Positions 12,453 to 23,377 of a DNA stretch of 64,000 nt are shown here, one piece after another; position 1 is the stretch's first letter; every line of letters begins with the position of its first letter. Made by a program: the position numbers and the translations under genes. The notes under the pieces were generated by a model. It was given only the letters and a program-made list of their open reading frames with translations, had not been told where the DNA came from and did not search any database. The stretch is from Asterochloris sp. CNOR1 (Eukaryota; Chlorophyta; Trebouxiophyceae; Trebouxiales; Trebouxiaceae), in the NCBI GenBank assembly GCA_963969365.1, contig OZ017756.1:1550001-1614000 (forward strand), read 5' to 3'.

Positions 12453-13287
12453 TGCCTGCTGCTGCCATCACAGCACCCGTCACAACCAGCAACCTTCCCG
12501 CACCAGTCGCCCCTCAGCAGCCCACAACATCGCTGTGCCCTTGGCGGTGCTGGCCATGACACTGCCTTGCCACCGGGCTGGCCCCACCTTGCTACCGCCA
12601 CTGGGAGGAGCTGCCACTGGCCTGTGCTGGCCAAATGCAGGCAACTCTACATATAGGTCACTGGTGACGATGATGCAGCTTGAATGGAATGAATGGCCCC
12701 CTTCAGAGGCAGACCTGCCCTGCCACATATGGCCTGTGCCCTGCTGCTACCCCATCTCCCAGGTTGGCATGCTTTGCCTTGCAGTGTACAAACACAGAAC
12801 GGCCTTAGCTATGTTACCCACATCAGGTGCAGACACAGCAACTTTCCTGCAGCTCCTAGCTGCTCCTGGCAACACCTGCCAAATGCGTTGACGCTGCAGC
12901 TTGGCCGCGCCAGCCGCAGCGCGTTGCCATCTACTCATACTGCAGCTGAGGCCCAAGATGCTGTCACTTGCCGTTGCTGCTGGCCCCATTCAGCACACAG
13001 CAGTTGCAAGCAGTACGGGTACTGCTGCTCCAGTCACCTTGATGATGTACCACCTCAGCAGGCCCAGCCACCACCAGATGGGCAGCCAACCCCTCAGTGC
13101 AGGACCTGGCCATTAACTTCACATGTGACAGCGGCACTAATGTGGCTCCAAAATTGCTCGTCCCCCCCTTTGCATGCAGGAACAAGGAAACAGAATTGGC
13201 TGTCAAAGCTGAAATGACTGTCGTCAAGCCGGTCAAACATGGTTAGTTTGGCATTTTCGTGAAGGTCACAACTCTGCAGCAGACCAC

Positions 13288-16200
13288 ATGGGAGCAGAGC
13301 AGGTGTACAGCTTTCATTTGGAGGATGTGGCAGATGCTTCTCAAGCAGGCAGTTTGAGGCTGCATGGCATTAGATCCTGGACATGTTCAGCACCCAAGAA
13401 TGGAACAGTGCCCTTTGCATCAGGTCTGCCACCAGGTCATGCCCCTCCACTTTGCATTTGCCTGCCTTGGCCACAGCATGCAATTCACCAGCATGTGCGT
13501 GGCCTTGCAGCTACACAGAGACAGGCTGGCTTTGCAGTGGTGCAGCCTGAGGCTGCAGCCGTCAGCACTGGAGGGCCTGAGGGAGCCGTAGTGGAGCAGC
13601 TAAGGCCGCAGAGCCCAGATCTGCACCCAGCTGTGCCCGGGCTAGCAGAGGAGCTCGCAGCCCTTCAGTCTACGACTCCAAGAGCTGGGCTGGGCCTGCT
13701 GCCAACCTACCTGCTGGGCAAAGTGCACTTGGCGCCGCTGCCATCCAGGTGGGCTGTGCTCGATGCCTGATGAGCCATGACATGTCTCAGGCATATTGTG
13801 CTGCTCATGGCAGCCATCTCTTCTTGTGCCACTTGTGAGGCCTGAAAGATGCATGCGAAGCCCTGCTGCCAGTCTGCCTGATTCGCGCCAATTGCTGCCA
13901 GGATTTCCTATGCACCATTTAGCCTGCCTGCTCGATGTCATTTCCTTGGCCAACTAGTGCGAAGCATGCTCTGCACGATGGGGACTTGCTGAAGTGTACG
14001 ACGGCGCCAAGCCTGTGAGCCACAATAAGAACTCAGTGCTCTGCAGTTGCTCAACGCTGTGGCTCTGTGCTGTGGCTCAGTCGTGTGGTCCCAGTCTGTG
14101 TCTCAAAGCTGCGCCCAGGCCCTGAACCAGAGCTGGCTCCATGCCCTGCAGTCCCAGTGCTGGCGCAGCCAAGTCGCTGGACCGGAATGCTGACCTGCCC
14201 ATGGGGCTACACTGGCTCAACAGGGCTCGCGAGATGCTGGACGACCCCAAGGTCAACCAGCTGCCTGCCATGCTGGCGGCTCAGATGCACCGGCTGATGG
14301 CAGGGGATCTGAACAGTGTTCAGGTTGGTGCAGCTGATGGTGGTCGGATGATGTGACGTTCAGCACAGCGCATGATGAGGTGTGGGCATGAGGGAGGACT
14401 GTGACATATTGCTGCCCACAGGCGCAGCACAGCTGTCTCCAGAGTCATGCGCGGCGAGGGGTATCCAGTGAGCTCGGTGGTCTGAGCATGGCACAGCACC
14501 TGTTTGCAGGTGGACAGCATGCGGAGGGGCACTGCCAAGGAACCAACTGATGCTGTGAGGTGCACACACCCTATCCATTGATTTCATGGCAATCCTCTGC
14601 CGCAGCTCGAGCTGCTTTCACTACCAGGCAGGCTGCACAGCAAGCCACCAGGACGGCCTGACAGCCGCTTGCACCAATGTGTTGCTGTTCCTCCTGTCGC
14701 AGGTTGGCTTGTTCCCCAGCAGGCAGGCAGCACAGCATGCCATTGCGCCAGCCATGGAGCAGCAGCGGCAGTGGTTTGACAAGCTGCGAGCTGAACTGGC
14801 TCCTCCGGCTGGCAAGGGTAGCAAGAAGGGGCAGGGCAGCCAGAGTGGACTCCTCTCAAGTGAGCAACTCACCTTTTGATACATTGGTAGGTATAGACCG
14901 TCAGCTGGTGGCTGCGCATGTGTTGCAAGCCCTTAGCACTGTCCACCTGGCTTGCCGAATGTTGGGTCCCCAGAGGCTGCTGTGACCGCTCTGCACAGTG
15001 TGCACAGAAACTCTGCCAGCGGCGCACAGGAGCCAGGCTGTGCACACAAGATGGGCACTCAACCTGCAGCATGCTGTGAGTCGTGCCAGCCACTCCAGCC
15101 GTCCCACATGGGCGCCTGCCTGCGGCCGTGCAGGCCCTGGCCACTGCAGTGTGCACTGCACAGGCCAGCGAGGTGGCTTCAGGAGCCCTGCAGAACCTGG
15201 CCTCAGGGCTTTGCTCTGCAGAAAGTCATTTGACCTGCTGTCACCTGCACTGCAGGATCTGGCCACCAATTCCCCTGAGCATCAACTGCTTTGCTGGCCA
15301 CGGGCACTAAGCGGGGCGTGGCACTGAGGCGTGCCACCTGACCCTGCAGAATCTGGCCGCAAATGTGTGCACTGCTCAGAGGCTGACGAGGTGCTCTCGG
15401 CTGCCGTGCAGATAGCTGGGCTCTGCTCTGCTTCAAGCTGTCTGACCTGCTGGGGCCTGGCCTGCAGGGGTTGGCCATCACGTCCTCCAGGCGTCAGCTG
15501 GCCTTGGCTGCTGCAGTGCGCATGGCTGCGAGGCGTGCCGCCCTGCCCTGCAGGGTTCAGCCAGCGCTCCCCCCCGGACGTGAGCACCCAGGTCCACAAC
15601 ATCCTGCACAATGTGCAGGCCGCTGTGGGCCACGTGGACCGTTCCCTGCTCCAAGCTGAGAGAGAGCTCCTGGCAGAGTATGTGAAAGGCATCGCACAGA
15701 ATTGGGACTCTGTGCGGGTGAGGTCACTGGAAACTTGCTGAGAGGCCGTGCTGCTTGTCCTGCGGCGTCTGTGGGGAAGTGCTTCCTGGGAATGAGAGGA
15801 CAACCAAACATTGGTACCTGTAGGTGCGGCCAGCAATTTACAACTAGCCAGGGTAGATTGTCATGTAATTGACTGGCACATGAAGGGCACAGGGGCTGGA
15901 TGGAAGACATGTAAGGACTTGACAGGGAGCTGCAGGCCAAGTGTGTCTGAGCATGTTGCACAGAGCTTGGACACTGCAGGCTTGATCAGCAAAGATGGGG
16001 AGTGGGGAGTGCAGAACTCTCCTGAATTGGGCCCTGCTGCAGCTGGGGCCCGGCTCCAGCACTTTGCTGGGCCCAGAATGCTGCTGTCGGCCTCCAGAAC
16101 TCTGCACTTATTCCTGCCAGGGTGTACACCGTGTGGGGGATGGGTGCTGGGTGAACCAGGGCCGGTGCAGGGCATCCCCCCAGGCAGTGTGGAACCTCAG

Positions 16201-19200
16201 ATTGCTGCTGGCACCCCGCCATGCCACCATGAGGGGCTCGCATCAACCGTCTACACCTGGATGCCACCAAGCATACCTCGTGCCTGAATGAGGGCTGACA
16301 TCCATGTCGCAGTCTGACTGCGTGCTGTGCTCCAGCTGTAAAGACTCAACGTCCCCGTCCTGCAGGATTCAATGGTCAACAGCAACCACCACCTGAGCAA
16401 GGTTGTTGACTTGATCAGGTGGTGCCCGCACCAAGTGGTCTGGCAGGGGGACGCCATCAGGGAAGGAGCCGCGTGAGCCCTGCAGTCACATCTGTTGTGG
16501 GCGCTGCTGCTGTCATGTATGCACCTGCAGGGGGCCATGTGCATCACGTGAGCCCTCCCGTCTTGTGTGTTGATGGGGCTGCCGCTGTCCAGGTGACCGC
16601 CTGGGGAGGCACTGGGGGCAACAAAGCCTCAATTGATTTGCGTTCAGTTTGCCTATCTAGCTAAGCGTGCCTGTCCAGGAGGCCGCGGGCATCATGTCAG
16701 CCCCTGCACTCTTGCGCAGCTTTCCCATGAAGCTTGTCTGCTGCTGTGTTTGGTGTCCAGGAAGGCTGAGCTCTGTATGAGCCCTCCCCGCTCAATCACA
16801 ACCTCTGCAGGGGTCAGCATCATCATCATTACAAGCTTGTGCATGCCTTCAGCCCATTTCCAAAACTGTCCTGCTGCAGGCTTAGATATACAGACCCTCC
16901 TGTCTATGGAATCCCTGGCCTGCACTTGACGGTGGGCACCTTCATCGCCATGCAACCCTTCAGCATTGTGTAATTGCATTGCTCTGCATCTGATGATGCA
17001 TCACATGGCTCAGGAAGCTTGCTGCGCTGCAGGTGACCACCAATCTGGGCAGAATGAGCTTTGAGCCCTACTTTCTCTCCTCCATGATGGCTGTAACGAT
17101 GCTGGTGAGCCTTGAGAGTCTCAGCTTCTATGCCGACATGTCACCAGCTTGCAGGGGCTGCTTGTGGTGCAGTCGTAGCACATCCAGTACTGGCTTGCAC
17201 ACAGAAGCCCATCACGTCAATGATCATCGATGAGCGGGGTCTGTAGGGAGTGCATTGTCTGAGATTGTCCTCTCGACAGTCGTGTTTGAGGCTGAGCTGC
17301 TTTTGCCCACGCAGGGCGTCACTAAAGCATGGCAGAGTCAGCTGAACTATGAGCACAAAGTCATGAAGCGGCATGAGTGGCGGGAGGGTGTTGAAGGCGC
17401 TGCCGCCAAGCTGACAGGTGAAAGACTGCAGCTCATAGAGCCTTGGTGCCCACGGTTGTGCACTGCTGCCTTGCCCGCCGCACCCTGGCTGAGCTGATTG
17501 CATGGGTCTGCTGCAAGATACCATGCCCGATCGGCACCCAGCAGGCCCCCTAGTCAGGGTCCACCCTGCCAGCTGGTGACAGCATGCTGGCACGGGCCAT
17601 TCTGCCTTGATCAGGCCTGGCAGATTCCCCGCAGTGCTGCTGCGAGGAAGGCTGCCCTTGGCTATAGGCACCTGCAAGGTGCGCAGTGTCAACATGCGCG
17701 AGGTCAAATGACATCGAGGATATGTTTGCCCAGCCTGCTGGCCTGCGCTTCTTTGAGACCTGGCAAGGCAAGTTTGAGGCAAGCAGGTGTCGGGGACCTG
17801 TTCATCTGCACGTAGGCTTGGCGCTGTGTCAAGACTTGACGGGCTGGCAGCGATTGTAAGCAGGCACAATCATGATAAATGTGCCTGCCTGCAGGTTTGG
17901 ATTTGTTAAGACCCAATCGACAAGGTGACAAGGACAGCAAGCATGCCGCCTGATGATGTGCCTGTCGGTCTGCAGGCTTGCGCTTCGTCAAGACGCGGAG
18001 AGGTGGCGGCGACAACGAGGTGCCCGAAATGGACGACCTCCTGGAGGAGTTGGGGGAGGGGGCCCACAGGTGGGCAGTCCTTGGCAGTGATCTTGATGTG
18101 GGCACAGGGCTTGGGTGCTGTCTAACCTGACCACTTGCTGGCTGCCTGACTGCACCTGGTGGAGGAAGCTGGGAGAGGTGAGGTGGGCCTGGCTTCAGAC
18201 ATCTGAATAATGGCAGCCTCGAACAAGGTGTGCACTGCAAGTCTGGTGCCAGTGTGCTTGTCACTCACCCGTCCCATCTGCGCATGGCAGCACCGTCCCT
18301 GGCCCCACAACACCTCCAGTCATCAGCCAGGTGGTCTTGCCTGACAGCTGTACATGCCACTCTGCAGCGAATCCAGGCTTCAAGTTCAGGGCATCGGGGG
18401 CTTCCTGTCGGTGTTCGCCTGCGGCGTGGTTGGGGCAGGCAGCGCCGTGCTGCAGCAGATTGGCAACAAGGTCGATTGGATGTGCCTGCAGTGGCACTGG
18501 GGTAAGTCTCGCCTCCTATGGTGCTTTTGAACAGGTATGGTTCTGGCCAGATCAGCCCATGTTGCTGCTGCAAAGGCTTGAAGTCCTGTCCAGTGAGCCC
18601 TGCACTTGTATGGGTCCTGCTCTGTGCGCTTGGGCCGATACAGTGGCAAGTTGGCTGGGAGGCAACTGCCAAAAACAGCCTTTCTGGGTTTAGGCGTTTA
18701 GACATCATCTTTGTGCATGCACCAGGGGAAGTCAGGCAGCCAAGAGCGGTGGCCACAGGCTTGCTGTTAGACTTAGCTGACACAGAGTGTGACTGCCTGC
18801 AGCAAATAGAAATTTCCTGTGGCCGCGCATACCCATCGCCCCTGCTGAGAGCTCCCTGCTGAGCGTGCTGGAAGGGACTCGGGAGTGGAATTCCAACTAT
18901 CAGCACCAGGTGGCCAAACGTGCCCCAGACCCCCACACAGGTAGGCTGCGGGGTGCCCCTGCACAAGTACGGGGCAGGGCTGTTGGGGCCATCAGGATGG
19001 CCTCTGGTCAGCTGTTCTCTTGCATATTTTGGTGGACCGCATTCGAGTATCATTTCTGTAGCGGCAAGCTGGCAGAAGGGGTGAATCCTTGCTGTGTGGC
19101 CTGCCCCAGCCTGCGCCCTCCTTCGACATTTTTGTGGCTGGCACATTGGCTTGCAATGCGGCACTGCACAGCGAGGATCCTGCTGTGCGGGGAGCTTGGC

Positions 19201-22200
19201 TCCAACCCCCCAGCTCTGCAAGGCACACCATCTTGGTCACGGCCAGGCTGATGCTGTGGTCCAGCCCTGCGCAGTGCTGCGCCGCCTGTGCAATTGCCCA
19301 TTCCACTGCTTTTAGATCTGCTGTGCAGCATGCTACTGAGTGCTGGTCATGCCTGTACCGGAGCATTGCGCTGCTGAGTGCTGTGCAGCCTGTATCTGTC
19401 TGCTGCAGCGCCCTGAGGCCTGCCATGGAGCATGCTACTGAGCGGTGGCCAGGGCTTGCACTAAGGCACGGCTGCTCAGAGTTGTACAGCGTGCCTGTGC
19501 TAGCGTCAACAAGCCTACTATGGGGATGCTTCGCAGGTGAAAACATGTTGGGAGTGAGGCACACCCGGCCTTGAGCTTTGCAGCCCATGTCAAGCATCAC
19601 TACATACTGAGCAGTTGTCCTGTGCTGCTGCAGCCTACCTGAGCCAGCTGCCTTGCCGGACCAAGCTAGTCTATTGCATGACTTGCTGCCTCATCAGGGC
19701 CTGGCCATTGCTCACGCACTGCGCTACCCAGAATTGCCAGCCCACACGAAGCACCGATTACCATGATGTCTTGCCCTCTGCTGCCGCAGCCTACCTGAGC
19801 CAGGCACCCCACCGACCCATGTCTGCCGCGGGGCATGCCATCGGCCTGACAGACTCAAAGCAGCAGACCTTCAACCTCATAGAGGAGGTGGCGCAGGCCC
19901 TGGGACCCCCACAAGAGGTTCAGACTAAGGGCAGGCGGGCAGGGCCTGGCAATCAATGGCTACCAAGGCCGCTGCAGGGCCTGCTGCCGCGCTCTGGCGG
20001 TGGTGCATCATCTGCCGCGGCCAGATCAAGGGAGGCCATCCGGACTGCCCTGCTGCGCAAGGGTTAGTTAGGGGTTGCTCTGCAAGCCTGTGGTTGGCAT
20101 CACCCTGGGATGGCCCCCTTTTGCGTCCTGTTGCGTATAGGTGTAATTCCATCACATGATCTCTCTCCGTCCGGGAGCCCCAATGGCGGAGGGCTGGTTT
20201 ATTGACACCTGGGCAAACAGAGAGGCTGAGTGTGGCCTGTCATCCCAGGCTGCAGCGGCAGGATGCAGGGCCAGGACCTTCCCCAGTGTCATGCACGTGC
20301 GGTGCAGGCGTCAGCGAAGCTGGCGCCGACAGGATGGTGGAGGGGATCGTGGCGGAGCTGGGGGAGTTCCAGGTGGCTCAGATGCTGGATGCCTGCCGCC
20401 TCAGGCAGCGGCGTCAGTGGGAGGCAGCTCACGGGCCCATTCGGCTGTGGGATGGGCAGGAGTGGGTGCACATGCTGGAGGGCTTCAGGCCTGCCATCAT
20501 CGGCGTCATCAAGCTGCTCAACACCCACGTGAGCTGCTGAGGGGGGCTGGCCGCAGCTGCAGTACTGCTCCCCGCAGCTCAAGGGCCTTGTCCTGCTTTC
20601 ATCATGCGGGCAGCCAGGGCTCAGCCACTGCAGCGTGCTGGCCCCTGCCTGGCAAAGGGCGTGAGGCTTGCAGTGACGGGCGCCGTGGAGCTGATCAACA
20701 ATCTCCTCACTCTGTCTGCTGAGGCCTAGCCCCTGCATGGCTGCTGTGGGGTACAGGTCTCACGGGGACAGCTGGCTGCTGGTGTGCAAGGCTGCTGCTG
20801 GCTCTGACGGCTGTGCTGCTCAACATGTGTCAGGGTGATGCTGCGCCCTTGCGGTCATTAAACAGTTGTTTTGGTGGCAAACACTGCAGAAGTCGCTCTC
20901 ATGATGCTGCTCAATATATGTGGGAGCTGGGCTGCACAGGATAGGCGGTGCTCATGTCCTGGCCCCTGCGTGGCTGCGAGATGCCATGGCACTTTCGAAG
21001 GCCATCGTGGTGAAGCTCGGAACTTGCAAGGCGCCAATCATCGTGGTGCTGTGAGACCCTGAGCTGCTGGAGAGTGCTGATGGGGGCTTGGCCCCTGCAC
21101 ATGCTGCTGCAAGCCAACTCTGCCGTCAGCAGCTGACTGCTGGAGCATCCCGACCTACAGATGGATCAGCACGGCCTAGCAAGGCTATGCAGGGGCCGCC
21201 CTCTCCTGCAAAACAGCAGCTTGTACACAAAGGCCCTGCCTGCAGTCCAGGACATAAGCACCCACCAGTGCCATGCCCAGCTCGGTCACGTCGCACAGTA
21301 TTGACAAGGGTCCTGTACTGCTGTGCAGCCCAGCCAGTGGGAGAGGCTCTCACTGGTGCACCAGAAACGGCGGCAGGCCCTTGGGGAGGCAGCAAAGAAG
21401 GGAGATGGCAGACAGAAGGTGCCCCAGCTGCCGGCCAGTCCCTCGCAGCCATCCGGCTCTGCCGGCCAGCAGCACCAGCCTGCTGCCTCAAATCCTGCAA
21501 CTGAAGAGCGGCCTCACGAGCAAGATGGTGGCATACAGAGTGTGAGTCTTGCTGCAGGGCTGGCTTCATCCTGCCCCCCTGCAGCCTTGCTGCACATCTG
21601 GCATCTAATGCCTATGAGTGATCTGGACAGGTTGGACGCTGCAGAAGCCAGACAGGCGGGTTGGCATCATGCACTTGATGGCTGTGATGCAACTTTGTTG
21701 ACAGGTGATCCAGACGTGCTGAATGTTGCAGGAGCCAGACAGGCAGGCAGCTGAGCCCCAGTCACGACCAGGCCCTACGAGCCAGCCTCGGGGCTGCCTC
21801 ACGTGGACATATGCCAGAGATGTAGATCAGTGGCTGCTTAAGGACTGCACAGCAAAGGGAGATCAGGAGGAGCAGCATGCCGTCACCCTCTCTGCTGACA
21901 TCAATCAGGTGAGACAACAGGCCTACCACCAAATCATATTGTGGTGGGCATGAGCGGCTTGCACAGACCGGCTGGCAAACACTGCATGAGCCTGCCGAGC
22001 GCATGTTTGCAAAGGCTGTACCTGCACCATCATGTCGGCCTCAACCCTGTGAGCAAGCAGCACGTGCAGGGCAACCTCGGCTTCCTCCACTCAGCTTGCG
22101 CGCCTACCCTGCATCTGCCGCGGCTGCTGCTTACTTGTGCCGCTGCCGCTGACGCCAGTTGCTGCTGCCACTCCTGTTGTTGCTGAGGGCCTGCCTGGCC

Positions 22201-22548
22201 CTGCTACCAGGCTAATCCCTGGCACTACACACAGCATACAGCTGTCACTTGATGGCCAACCATGCTGCATGCTTCTTCTGCTGCTTCTGATGGGCAACTG
22301 ATGCTGGCCACCCACCTTGGCTGCCTGTGCAGCTGCGGGCCTGGTCCGGCAAGAAGCTGCCAAACCGGCCCATACCTGAGGAGCCGGGCCATGCCAAAGG
22401 CATTGTCCTGATAGGGGACATGACCATTGCCCTGGCCCAAGAGGAGGGGATTGTGACTGCCAGCGAGGACAGCAACTCCACTGTCAGAGTGGTGAACAGG
22501 TGCGCTGCAGCTAACGTGCCCCGCGCTGGAGTCTCATGGCCTTGTTAG
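13288..22548 (+). CDS. unrecognised large multi-exon protein
   Basis: I do not recognise this protein. A phase-consistent chain of 16 exons gives about 839 aa: 13288-13748, 14152-14323, 14703-14859, 15554-15717, 16366-16418, 16880-16931, 17033-17104, 17315-17417, 17976-18069, 18377-18501, 18850-18909, 19790-19917, 20256-20528, 21329-21541, 21732-21908, 22333-22548. Best supported are LHWLNRAREMLDDPKVNQL, ERELLAEYVKGIAQNWDSVR, SFEPYFLSSMMAVTML, LNYEHKVMKRHEWREGVEG, an acidic stretch (EMDDLLEELGEG), one hydrophobic Gly/Ala-rich segment (GGFLSVFACGVVGAGSAVL), and MVEGIVAELGEFQVAQMLDA followed by FRPAIIGVIKLLNTH. Weakest are the first exon's 5' limit and the exon at 18850-18909. Helical, partly charged regions suggest a scaffold or membrane-associated protein, but no function is claimed. 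Several introns contain copies of their acceptor edges (15.18-15.48, 17.73-17.93, 19.62, 21.62 kb). Confidence 0.6.
15182..15480 (+). repeat. four extra acceptor-edge copies in one intron
   Basis: The real acceptor region near 15526-15575 (GAGGCGTGCC then CCCTGCAG) is echoed at about 15318-15365 (GAGGCGTGCC, ACCCTGCAGAATCTGGCC). Related units sit at 15182-15206, 15222-15275 and 15436-15480; each has TGCAG followed by (a/g)a(t/c)CTGGCC-like sequence. The copies are degenerate. Confidence 0.7.
17734..17930 (+). repeat. three degenerate copies of the next exon's 5' edge
   Basis: The real exon start at 17976 reads TGCAG|GCTTGCGCTTCGTCAAGAC. Similar sequence occurs at 17734-17770 (CTGGCCTGCGCTTCTTTGAG), 17809-17847 (TAGGCTTGGCGCTGTGTCAA) and 17885-17930 (GCAGGTTTGGATTTGTTAAG), all within the intron just upstream. 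Confidence 0.8.
19615..19662 (+). repeat. copy of acceptor and exon start of the 19790 exon
   Basis: GCAGCCTACCTGAGCCAG occurs here and again at the real exon start (19786-19803), with the flanking CTGCTG also shared. The copy lies about 163 bp upstream inside the preceding intron. Confidence 0.85.
21613..21660 (+). repeat. copy of acceptor and exon start of the 21732 exon
   Basis: GTGATCTGGACAGG through GCTGCAGAAGCCAGACAGGC parallels the real junction at 21699-21745 (GTGATCCAGACGTG through GTTGCAGGAGCCAGACAGGC). The period is about 85 bp, and both intronic and exonic sides are copied. Confidence 0.85.
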
Positions 22549-23377
22549 TAGCCGCTGGCAGGTCACCACAAGTCATGATGGTCAAAGGTGCTTTGCAGTT
22601 GCAATACCATGCTTGTGAGCCATGGAGGTGGCCTACAGCCTCGTTTCCGACTGCTGCAAGAGCACTGCAGTTGCATCTTCAGATGGTGATGGAGGCAGCT
22701 CCTTGCAGTGATGCTGGCTTGGAAAGCAGGCTGAGACAGAGGTGCCCCTCTGGTTTCACTGGATGCTCAGCTTGGGGGTTTGCTCTCCTGGCTGGCTGCC
22801 AGCTGGGGTTGAATGATGTCTGCTATGGCAGCAGCCCTCTCATAAAAGAAGCTGTGGCTGCCTTTGTGCAGAGCTGTCGTGATGTCAGATGATGACACTG
22901 ACAGGAACAGCATGACCTGCAGCTTTGCCAATGCTCAGAGCCTTCCGCATGCCATACGCATGCACCCTGCCTTCACCTCAAAATGAGTCCTGCTAGGCTG
23001 GCATTCAGCCCATGGCAACATTCCCTTCTGCTTTACGCTGGCACATTTGCCTCCAACATGCTTGCCCCTTGCAATCATACATTTTGTTGCAGTCAATATG
23101 TTTCCAGCAACAATCCTCTCTCAAAACATGAATACGGCAGTGCAATACAATTTCACTCAACTATGTCATGATACTGAAGAGGGGGTGACTGAACGCCTGT
23201 GAGGCCGGCTCCATATGCTGAGGAAAAGTGTGACTGACTCTGGGTGGGTATGAGCATGTACAGGAGCGCTGCAGCAAAAAGTCAACAGAACCAGCAGGCG
23301 GGTAGCGATCAGCAGGTTAGCAGGCAGGACAGGAAGCATGAGCTGCGGGCCCAGATGCCCCCAGCATTTGTGGGTCA
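22549..23377. other. convergent intergenic region
   Basis: Lies between the proposed end of the unrecognised plus-strand gene and the stop of the minus-strand methyltransferase. No convincing coding segment was seen. It should hold both 3' ends, unless the plus-strand gene continues past 22548. Confidence 0.4.

Noticed and set aside
12560-12660. WW-domain-like LPPGW...GR pattern in one frame
   Set aside because: The aromatic and proline positions after GR do not fit, the frame stops soon after, and no splice context supports it.
18265-19221. 318-codon open frame on the minus strand
   Set aside because: It has no family resemblance and overlaps supported plus-strand exons (18377-18501) that keep phase with their neighbours. 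High GC and intron sequence readily give long chance frames here.
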